From assembly GCA_019454865.1 (NCBI GenBank), contig JACFNJ010000098.1:1-9267 (forward strand): DNA of 9,267 nt, written 5' to 3'. The notes under the pieces were generated by a model. The model saw nothing but the letters and a program-made list of their open reading frames with translations, made no database searches and had not been told where the DNA came from. This stretch comes from Bacteroidia bacterium (GTDB taxonomy: Bacteria; Bacteroidota; Bacteroidia; UKL13-3). Both the position numbers and the translations under genes were made by a program. Positions within the stretch are counted from its first letter, which is position 1; every line of letters starts with the position of its first letter. Positions 1 to 5,589 of the stretch are shown here, one piece after another.

Positions 1-542
1 AATATAAAATTGCCGAGCAAACTGTTGGCAAAAAATCATTTCCTGTAGGTATTAATTACTTTGGAAATATCGGAATTAATACAATGGAGTCTGCTAATAA
101 AAATATTAATAATTATCTTACTTCACGATTTTCATACGCACATCAATTATTAATTGCAAGAAAGTTCAATGACTATTTTTCTATTTTGCTGGCACCTACA
201 TTTATCCATTACAATTTAGTTGATACCAAAACACAACCAAATGATGTATATGCAATAGGGCTTGGTGCTTCCGTTAAAATTTCGCCAAGTATCCGTTTCA
301 ATGTTGAGTATATTCCACGTTTAAATGCCAAAAATCAAATAAATGCAAGTGGTGAATCTTATTACAATTCGGTAGCAATAGGTTTTGACATAGAAACCGG
401 AGGGCATGTATTTCAATTGCATTTTACAAACAGTAATGGATTGATTGAGCAACAATTTATAGGCAGAACCGTTAATCCAATAAATTTAACTGCAATACGT
501 TTAGGGTTTAATCTGTCGCGTACGTTTAGTTTTGTATTTTAA
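1..542 (+). CDS. DUF5777-like outer-membrane beta-barrel protein, 3' end (5' end outside window)
   Basis: The reading frame is open from the first full codon at position 3, so this is the C-terminal part (179 residues visible) of a longer protein; the ATG at 84 is internal. The visible part is made of alternating short beta-strand-like segments with aromatic and polar residues, and it ends in Phe (RTFSFVF), the usual C-terminal signature of barrels inserted into the outer membrane by BAM. Stretches such as FPVGINYFGNIGINT and GGHVFQLHFTNSNG resemble the Bacteroidota DUF5777 family, recalled from memory and not searched. Members of that family are predicted outer-membrane proteins without an established function. 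The YceI gene starts 11 nt downstream, which suggests co-transcription. The barrel fold is a firm inference; the family name is less certain. Confidence 0.7.
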   Translation, partial: YKIAEQTVGKKSFPVGINYFGNIGINTMESANKNINNYLTSRFSYAHQLLIARKFNDYFSILLAPTFIHYNLVDTKTQPNDVYAIGLGASVKISPSIRFNVEYIPRLNAKNQINASGESYYNSVAIGFDIETGGHVFQLHFTNSNGLIEQQFIGRTVNPINLTAIRLGFNLSRTFSFVF

Positions 543-553
543 AATATAGAAGC

Positions 554-1108
554 ATGAAATCGATCAAAAGCATAATATCTTTAATACTAATACTTGCTGC
601 AAGCAATATTGTTTCTGCTCAAATTTTTTCTTCATCCAATGCCAATATTGGATTTTATAGCGAAACACCTTTAGAAAATATTGCTGCTGAATCAAACGTA
701 GGAGTAATTCTTGTAAATACTAAAACAGGAGATATTGTAGCAAAAGTTCAAAACACTTCGTTTAGTTTTCGTAATATGTTAATGCAAGAGCACTTTAATG
801 AGAAATACATGGAGAGTGAAAAATTTCCGCATAGTTTATTTGTAGGAAAATTTATAGAAGGAGTTGATTTTTCAAAAAATGGAAGCTACGATGTTTCAGT
901 TGTAGGCAAATTAACCATACATGGTGTGGAGCAAAACCGAACCATAAAAGGCACATTAATAGTTGATGATAATAAGATACAACTAAAGAGTGTTTTTTTG
1001 GTAAAAAATAAAGATCATAAAATACAAATTCCCGATTTAGTAGTTACTAAAATAGCTGAGGACATTACTGTAAAAATGGATGCCCTACTTATGATAAAAG
1101 AAAAGTAA
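554..1108 (+). CDS. YceI-family periplasmic lipid-binding-like protein
   Basis: 184 residues. An N-terminal signal peptide (basic MKSIKS, hydrophobic core about 7-20, cleavage near VSA22-Q23) sends the product to the periplasm. The mature part of about 160 residues has the YceI pattern: an early SNANIGFYSETPLENI block (about 28-43), a central FRNMLMQEHFNEKYMES block (72-88), and a late LTIHGVEQNRTIKGTL block. YceI proteins are lipocalin-like barrels that bind isoprenoid or other amphipathic ligands in characterised members; the ligand here is unknown. The start is clear: this ATG gives a complete signal peptide and lies 11 nt after the DUF5777-like gene. Length is normal for the family. The neighbour suggests an envelope function, but the sequence gives no substrate. 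Confidence 0.9.
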   Translation: MKSIKSIISLILILAASNIVSAQIFSSSNANIGFYSETPLENIAAESNVGVILVNTKTGDIVAKVQNTSFSFRNMLMQEHFNEKYMESEKFPHSLFVGKFIEGVDFSKNGSYDVSVVGKLTIHGVEQNRTIKGTLIVDDNKIQLKSVFLVKNKDHKIQIPDLVVTKIAEDITVKMDALLMIKEK

Positions 1109-1147
1109 GGTTTGGAATTGATAACACTGATTTGTTATTAGAATATA

Positions 1148-1190
1148 GGTAAATGGATTTTTGCCCATTACTAATTACCTTTGTTTTTTT
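1148..1190 (+). terminator. Possible Rho-independent terminator after the YceI gene
   Basis: The left arm GGTAAATGG (1148-1156) can pair with CCATT (1165-1169) and, after a six-base bulge, TACC (1176-1179). The T-rich run TTTGTTTTTTT follows at 1180-1190. The stem is short, bulged and AT-rich, so this is a weak candidate. The sequence TACCTTTG (1176-1183) inside it also fits the Bacteroidota -7 element TAnnTTTG and could instead drive the gene at 1218, but no TTG sits at a suitable distance upstream. Confidence 0.35.
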
Positions 1191-1217
1191 AGCTACCAAT
1201 GATAAATAGCACTATAT

Positions 1218-1556
1218 ATGGAAAAGAAGAAGAAAAAGCTAATTCATAAATTAAAAAATAGGTATCGAATTGTATTAATAAATGATACAACTTTTGAGGA
1301 GAAAATATCATTTAGTCTTACACCGATGAATGTTTTTGTTGGATTTAGCAGTTTTCTTGTTTTTTTTATATGCATCATTTCATGGCTAATTATTTTTACT
1401 CCTTTGCGTGAGTATATTCCCGGATACAGTGATCCGGATATGAAAAAAGACCTGGCCAAAACGCTTTATAAAATTGACTCGTTAGAAAAAGCCTTGATGG
1501 ATAAGGACGCCTACTATAAAAATATATTGCACATTGTTACTGACAATTCTAAATAA
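1218..1556 (+). CDS. Membrane stub matching the N-terminal anchor of a bactofilin-associated M23 endopeptidase; peptidase domain absent
   Basis: 112 residues. The order is a strongly basic cytoplasmic tail (MEKKKKKLIHKLKNRYRIVL), a conserved-looking NDTTFEEKISFSL segment (22-34), one transmembrane helix (about 38-60), the motif FTPLREYIPGYSD (60-72), and a short coiled-coil-like region (about 75-105) ending at NSK. This order and the FTPLREYIPGYSD motif match, from memory, the start of membrane-anchored M23 peptidoglycan endopeptidases of Bacteroidota, which are commonly encoded just before bactofilin and continue for well over 100 more residues with HxxxD and HxH zinc motifs. None of that follows here: the frame stops at 1554-1556 and I see no M23 remnant downstream in any + frame before the next gene. 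It is either a decayed gene or a small protein kept for its anchor. The fold match is likely; whether it functions is unknown. Confidence 0.7.
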   Translation: MEKKKKKLIHKLKNRYRIVLINDTTFEEKISFSLTPMNVFVGFSSFLVFFICIISWLIIFTPLREYIPGYSDPDMKKDLAKTLYKIDSLEKALMDKDAYYKNILHIVTDNSK

Positions 1557-1568
1557 TTTTTAAAAACA

Positions 1569-1576
1569 TATATTTG
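1569..1576 (+). promoter_or_regulatory. Candidate -7 promoter element (TATATTTG) for the 1596-4417 gene pair
   Basis: TATATTTG fits the Bacteroidota primary sigma factor -7 consensus TAnnTTTG. Transcription would begin about 7 nt later, giving a leader of roughly 13 nt before the CTG at 1596. No TTG lies at the usual -33 distance, so this is only a half-match. An 8-base degenerate motif can occur by chance in AT-rich DNA. Confidence 0.4.
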
Positions 1577-1595
1577 TTTACAAATTATATAAAGT

Positions 1596-2789
1596 CTGAA
1601 AATATTAAAATCTACCCAAAAAGTTCTCAAAAGTAGCTTTATCTTAGCGTCTTTTACTCTGATTTTGACTAATTTAAACTCTTGTAAAGAATCAACAGAA
1701 TCAGGCGAAAACTTAAATCCAAAAAAAGAATCTAAATTAGTAACTACAAGCGAAGGAGAAGTTGCCTTGATAGAGGATTTTATTACTAAAGTAAACTACT
1801 CTGTTTCAAATCCGACATATTCATACGATGCATTAACCCAAGATGATGCAATTGAAAAAATTGAGCATGCCTTAAATTACAGTTTTTCAAAAGTCGATAA
1901 GCTGTTTGTTAATCAATTTAAAAATGATTCTTTTACATTCAATTTAACCGCAGAAAACGGATTAATACCTTTCTATCAAATTGCGGTAAAAAGCAAACTC
2001 ATTTCCGCATTTATTAAAGGTAAAATAAATTCAACCACAAGGCTAGTTGTTGCATATATTGCTCCTGAAGGGAATTCAGAGAATTCATTTAGAATTACCC
2101 TTATTTTAGGAAATATAGATGAGACCATTGAATTAATATCAAGTCCTACTCCACCTTTGACAACGGGTGACCACAATTGGAGTTACGGAGAATCTTTAAA
2201 TTCCAATTTAGGATGTCAACCAGGAGACGAAGGTGCTGTCAAGATTATCAAAGAACTTGGAACTATTTTTATGGTTGCTCACCGAAATTATGGAATTAAT
2301 CAAAATGGAATAGCCGCTCCTGCTGGTTATAGTGTATATTTTAACCATTACACCCCAGTCTCTGTTGCAATTATAAATGAGTTTACTGCACCTGATGTTT
2401 CAATTTTATCTAAATTCGATTGGTACAACTCTTTTACGGCATATTGCCAAAACAATTCCAGAATTCCTTATCCTAGTCCAATATTTTATATTAAAACGGA
2501 ATCATCAAAAATTAATGGCGCGTTAAATGTAACTTACCCAAGCTACATTCCTCAAAATGCAATCGACTTCACATTTAAATGTTGTTTAAGTGAATCATTT
2601 ATTAACTATTCCATTTCTAAGGTTGATGATATTTATGAGAGGTTAGCACCAGCAAGTATGCATGTTTTTATTGACTTTATAGTTCTTCCATATGCAACGG
2701 ACGTCTATAATGGCCCAATACAACATAAATATAAATTTTTCAAAACCACATACTGCTCTAAATTAGATAATCCAAATATGTCATTATAA
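1596..2789 (+). CDS. Predicted surface lipoprotein of unknown function, apparent CTG start
   Basis: 397 residues if translation starts at CTG 1596. From there the frame reads (M)KILKSTQKVLKSS, then a hydrophobic core (FILASFTLILT) and a lipobox LNSC with Cys30: a complete type II signal peptide. The first conventional alternative start, TTG at 1665, falls inside the core just before the lipobox and would destroy export. An in-frame stop at 1590 rules out anything further upstream, and no in-frame ATG exists. After Cys30 come acidic residues (KESTESGE), resembling the lipoprotein export signals that place Bacteroidota lipoproteins on the cell surface. I do not recognise the mature part. It is polar, with several cysteines (near GCQPGDE, AYCQNN, FKCCLS, TYCSK) that could form disulfides. 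The T9SS gene follows after 5 nt. Lipoprotein: likely; function: unknown. Confidence 0.7.
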   Translation: MKILKSTQKVLKSSFILASFTLILTNLNSCKESTESGENLNPKKESKLVTTSEGEVALIEDFITKVNYSVSNPTYSYDALTQDDAIEKIEHALNYSFSKVDKLFVNQFKNDSFTFNLTAENGLIPFYQIAVKSKLISAFIKGKINSTTRLVVAYIAPEGNSENSFRITLILGNIDETIELISSPTPPLTTGDHNWSYGESLNSNLGCQPGDEGAVKIIKELGTIFMVAHRNYGINQNGIAAPAGYSVYFNHYTPVSVAIINEFTAPDVSILSKFDWYNSFTAYCQNNSRIPYPSPIFYIKTESSKINGALNVTYPSYIPQNAIDFTFKCCLSESFINYSISKVDDIYERLAPASMHVFIDFIVLPYATDVYNGPIQHKYKFFKTTYCSKLDNPNMSL

Positions 2790-2794
2790 AAAGC

Positions 2795-4417
2795 ATGAAG
2801 CATTTTATTCTTACAATCAACATTTTTTTATTTACTAGCAATTGCTTTTCACAAACGGTAATACTAAATGATAGCATATACTGCATCAATAATATAAGAC
2901 GATTGGAAAGTAATAAAATGCTTCTTTCTGTAAAAACACAAACAAGCAGTTTTGTTCCTAACAACGAACTATGGCTCTTTGAAACTGCGAATGACACGAT
3001 ATTTACTCTTCTCGTAAAACTCGAAAATATTGATACCAACATTTTCTTTTGGAGTTCACATTCTATTTTCCAAGATAAAGTAGACACAATAACAGTGCTC
3101 GGCACTTATTTCAACCAACAAGACTCATCAGTTGGATTAATCACTTTACTCCTAAATACAGAACTAAATATTATAAAAAAAAACTTAACGAAACTCTCTC
3201 TTCCTATTACTTACCCATCAATAAAGTTTTTAAACATTCCATTCAAGGTACAACCTAATTTTGAAGGAGGATACTATGGCTCACTAACATTAAAGAACAA
3301 TAAAGATGGAGTGATTCATGAATCATTCAAACCTGCTATTGAAGTTCTTTTTGAATTTGACGAATACCTTAACTTAAAATATGTAAGCCAAATAGTATCC
3401 GACAGCTTTAACCTCGGACCTTACTTTCTACTTTCCGATTTCGACATACTAAATCTTCTAAAAAAAGAGGATGGCAAATACCTCCTAAATGGCGAAAATG
3501 GGCTGTTATTTTCATTAGACTCAACTTTAAAAACAGAAGCCTATACAGCAACCCCTATTTGGGAAGCCAAGCCTATTCCTAAAGGACAAGTTTCCTATAA
3601 AAAAAACAAACAGTCATTTATCTCTCTGTCACTTACGATTAAAGATTCAAGTATTCTAAACAATTTCCCTCAAAATGGAATCATACTTTTATATAACTTA
3701 CTCAGAATAAATATTTTTGATCCAACTCTTAATAGCATCAAAACACAGCAACTGATTGACCTCCCCAACAATCATGACAGTGCATACATCAGTATAATTA
3801 AAAATAGCGAAGTGGTTTTTAATAACAACCTCTCCATTTCGAATCCTTATATCGAATCTTTCGACATAAACAATAATAATGAATTTATTTTTGGATATCA
3901 TCACTTAAGTGGAATGTCCAAGGAAAACTATGGAGGTGAATTTAATTTGATATTTATTGACAGTAACTATTTGATAATAGGTTACAAAAATTTCTTGGAA
4001 AATTATCAAACGGAAATTACAAGTTTGTTCTTAGAGGCAAATGGCAATGCCTGGGTTTGTGGCTATCAAACTAGAGGAATAAATCCTGATGGTAAGCTAA
4101 AACGGACTTCATATCTTAAGTTCGTAAAAAAATCAGAGTTATTAGCAGGATTAAATCATCTCAAAACAGCCTTGAAGTACCCTACAGTTATATATCCTAA
4201 TCCAGCAACGAAAGTAATAAAGATAATGAACATACCAAATGAAAGTATTATTCGAATATACAATCTTGCTGGAAAAATTTTGATAGAAAACAGATTTGAA
4301 AACACTAACAATGATGGAATTGATATAGATAAACTTGACAACGGGATATATCTACTAGAAATCACAACAAATAATGATATTAGAATTTGGTCTAGATTTA
4401 TAAAAAATAGCTATTAA
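2795..4417 (+). CDS. T9SS type A sorting-domain protein of unknown function
   Basis: 540 residues. The signal peptide MKHFILTINIFLFTSNCFSQ is followed by a long central region of about 440 residues rich in short beta-strand-like stretches; I cannot assign it to a family. The C-terminus (about 463-540) is a type IX secretion sorting domain: YPNP (467-470), then IRIYNLAGKIL, then LDNGIYLLEI, and a final basic segment (RIWSRFIKNS). In this system the signal peptide directs Sec export, then the C-terminal domain directs passage across the outer membrane and is usually removed, leaving the cargo anchored or released. The ATG lies 5 nt after the lipoprotein stop, so the two are almost certainly co-transcribed, and they may act together at the surface. 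Both look more AT-rich by eye than the ATP synthase genes downstream. The sorting domain is clear; the role is not. Confidence 0.85.
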   Translation: MKHFILTINIFLFTSNCFSQTVILNDSIYCINNIRRLESNKMLLSVKTQTSSFVPNNELWLFETANDTIFTLLVKLENIDTNIFFWSSHSIFQDKVDTITVLGTYFNQQDSSVGLITLLLNTELNIIKKNLTKLSLPITYPSIKFLNIPFKVQPNFEGGYYGSLTLKNNKDGVIHESFKPAIEVLFEFDEYLNLKYVSQIVSDSFNLGPYFLLSDFDILNLLKKEDGKYLLNGENGLLFSLDSTLKTEAYTATPIWEAKPIPKGQVSYKKNKQSFISLSLTIKDSSILNNFPQNGIILLYNLLRINIFDPTLNSIKTQQLIDLPNNHDSAYISIIKNSEVVFNNNLSISNPYIESFDINNNNEFIFGYHHLSGMSKENYGGEFNLIFIDSNYLIIGYKNFLENYQTEITSLFLEANGNAWVCGYQTRGINPDGKLKRTSYLKFVKKSELLAGLNHLKTALKYPTVIYPNPATKVIKIMNIPNESIIRIYNLAGKILIENRFENTNNDGIDIDKLDNGIYLLEITTNNDIRIWSRFIKNSY

Positions 4418-4438
4418 AATAATCTAATCCACAAAAAG

Positions 4439-4468
4439 TTGTGTAAAAGTATATTTTGTGTAGCTTTG
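4439..4468 (+). promoter_or_regulatory. Bacteroidota-type promoter for the bactofilin-ATP synthase operon
   Basis: TTGTG (4439-4443) as a -33 element and TAGCTTTG (4461-4468) as a -7 element (consensus TAnnTTTG) are separated by 17 nt, within the range reported for Bacteroidota. Transcription would begin near 4475, giving a leader of about 57 nt before the bactofilin ATG at 4532. A small inverted repeat, CACAA-AAAG-TTGTG (4430-4443), overlaps the -33 element; it could be an operator half-site or chance. Nothing else is evident in the 114-nt gap. Confidence 0.6.
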
Positions 4469-4531
4469 CCTTTAATATGGTAACTGAAATGCTACCTCAA
4501 ACCAGTTTAAAACACTTGACAACAACAACAC

Positions 4532-4981
4532 ATGGCATTATTTAATAACAACAAAAGCAACACTACAACCTTTAATCCAAATACACTTAACATCATAAAC
4601 AATGGCACACAAATTATCGGTGATGTAAATTCGGATGGAGATATGCGAGTAGATGGAGGGATTAAAGGATTACTTACCTCCAAAGCACGATTAGTAATTG
4701 GAGCCACAGCTGTTATTGAAGGCGATATAAAGGCAACAAACATTGAAATATCCGGTGATGTAACGGGAAATATTTATGCAACAGAATTGCTTACAATAAA
4801 AAACACTGCTAAAATATCCGGTGATGTGCATTCAAATAAATTGATAATTGAAGCCGGAGCAACGTTTAATGGAAATTGCAAAATGAATAAAACCAAAGAA
4901 GCGTCTATTCATAATTCCGGAAATGGAACACGACAAGCCACAAATACCAAATCGGTTCAACCGGAAGCAATCGCTCAATAA
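4532..4981 (+). CDS. Bactofilin (polymer-forming cytoskeletal protein)
   Basis: 149 residues. A disordered Asn/Thr-rich N-terminal tail (1-20) precedes a right-handed beta-helix core (about 21-117) built of short repeats: NGTQIIGDV, RVDGGIKG, GATAVIEGDIKA, IEISGDVTGNI, TAKISGDV, IEAGATFNGNCKM. A polar C-terminal tail (118-149) follows. Bactofilins self-assemble without nucleotide into membrane-associated filaments that localise cell-wall enzymes, often M23 endopeptidases, and so help set cell shape. It is the first gene behind the 4439-4468 promoter. The last 59 nt overlap atpZ in another frame, so its transcript and probably its translation are linked to the ATP synthase genes, an arrangement I recall as common in Bacteroidota. 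The M23-like stub lies upstream, separated by two unrelated genes. Confidence 0.95.
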   Translation: MALFNNNKSNTTTFNPNTLNIINNGTQIIGDVNSDGDMRVDGGIKGLLTSKARLVIGATAVIEGDIKATNIEISGDVTGNIYATELLTIKNTAKISGDVHSNKLIIEAGATFNGNCKMNKTKEASIHNSGNGTRQATNTKSVQPEAIAQ

Positions 4982-5165
4982 ATATGCTAAGTATAGTTCA
5001 CTTGCTTTTCAAATGATAGCTGTATTTGTCGGTTTTTCATTAGGAGGTGATTGGATAGACAAAAATTATCAATTTAAGTTTCCGTATTTTACATTGTTGG
5101 GTGTTTTGTTTGCATTGGTGTCGGTATTTTACCTGCTTTTTAAACTAATAAAAGAAGAGAATTAG
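4923..5165 (+). CDS. atpZ: AtpZ/AtpI-family ATP synthase accessory protein
   Basis: 80 residues with two transmembrane helices (about 27-47 and 54-75) and a basic N-terminus (RFNRKQSLNKYAKY). The YSSLAFQMIAVFVGFSLGGD segment is characteristic of AtpZ-like proteins (YSGLAFQM in relatives), including the Gly-Gly-Asp turn. AtpZ/AtpI proteins are encoded ahead of the Fo genes; work in other bacteria links them to Mg2+ or Ca2+ transport and to assembly of the c-ring. The chosen ATG overlaps the end of bactofilin by 59 nt in another frame. It gives the normal N-terminal length before the YxxLAFQM motif, whereas the next in-frame Met is inside the first helix. The four-helix protein follows after 16 nt. 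Confidence 0.85.
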   Translation: MEHDKPQIPNRFNRKQSLNKYAKYSSLAFQMIAVFVGFSLGGDWIDKNYQFKFPYFTLLGVLFALVSVFYLLFKLIKEEN

Positions 5166-5181
5166 CAGTCTTCACATTTTT

Positions 5182-5589
5182 ATGTCTTTTATTCGATTTT
5201 TTTTATATTTAGTCTTAATCACAGTAATTCAAATAGGATGTGTTTTTCTTTTACAAGATTATTTAATTGTAAAAGATGTGTTAAAAGTAATATTGTTTTT
5301 CGCAATCCTAACCTTTGCTATTTACCCAATTTCACTTATTGGTAAAAATCATAAAGACCCATCCATGTTTGTGAATATTGCTTATATTACTATAGGTTTC
5401 CGGTTTATTATGAGTATGGTTTATATCTTATATTATAAATATACACACGATTTTTATCCAAAATCATTCATTTTTTCATTTTTTATTAGCTATGTTTTTT
5501 ACACAATATTTGAAATTACGGCAGTAACTGTTAAATTGCGCCCGAATTTAAACAATGGAAAAGGTGGCAATGACCCTGCTAATAAATAG
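5182..5589 (+). CDS. Four-helix membrane protein, AtpI-like, of the ATP synthase operon
   Basis: 135 residues with four predicted transmembrane helices (about 3-25, 32-54, 62-86, 92-115) and a short polar C-terminal tail (KLRPNLNNGKGGNDPANK). Size, four-helix layout and position between atpZ and atpB match ATP synthase subunit I (AtpI), but the sequence is too divergent for me to assign that family by motif; an AtpI-like role is inferred from topology and position. A basic/aromatic stretch between helices 3 and 4 (YYKYTHDFYPKS) is noticeable. It ends 35 nt inside atpB in a different frame, so translation of the two is probably coupled. Confidence 0.75.
   Translation: MSFIRFFLYLVLITVIQIGCVFLLQDYLIVKDVLKVILFFAILTFAIYPISLIGKNHKDPSMFVNIAYITIGFRFIMSMVYILYYKYTHDFYPKSFIFSFFISYVFYTIFEITAVTVKLRPNLNNGKGGNDPANK

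Noticed and set aside
84..542. ATG at 84 as the start of a 152-residue protein
   Set aside because: The frame is open upstream to the window edge and the upstream residues continue the same strand-rich barrel pattern, so this ATG is internal.
1557..1595. Remnant of the M23 catalytic domain after the stub
   Set aside because: All three + frames were read through this gap and no zinc-binding or M23-like segment appears. The frames close quickly or run into the lipoprotein gene.
1665..2789. TTG at 1665 as the start of the lipoprotein gene
   Set aside because: It lies inside the hydrophobic core of the signal peptide, six residues before the lipobox Cys. The upstream CTG gives a full signal.
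2758..3105. Minus-strand open frame of 115 codons
   Set aside because: It is antisense to the well-supported signal-peptide region of the T9SS gene, shows no recognisable domain, and its codon pattern reflects the AT-rich gene on the other strand.
4507..4536. ACAACAACA run before the bactofilin ATG as a functional repeat
   Set aside because: It is only three to four units long. Such A/C-rich unstructured leaders are ordinary upstream of starts in organisms that do not rely on Shine-Dalgarno pairing.
4507..4743. Minus-strand open frame opposite the bactofilin start
   Set aside because: It is antisense to a clear bactofilin. Its Leu and Cys runs come from the reverse complement of the AAC/ACA repeats near the bactofilin start.
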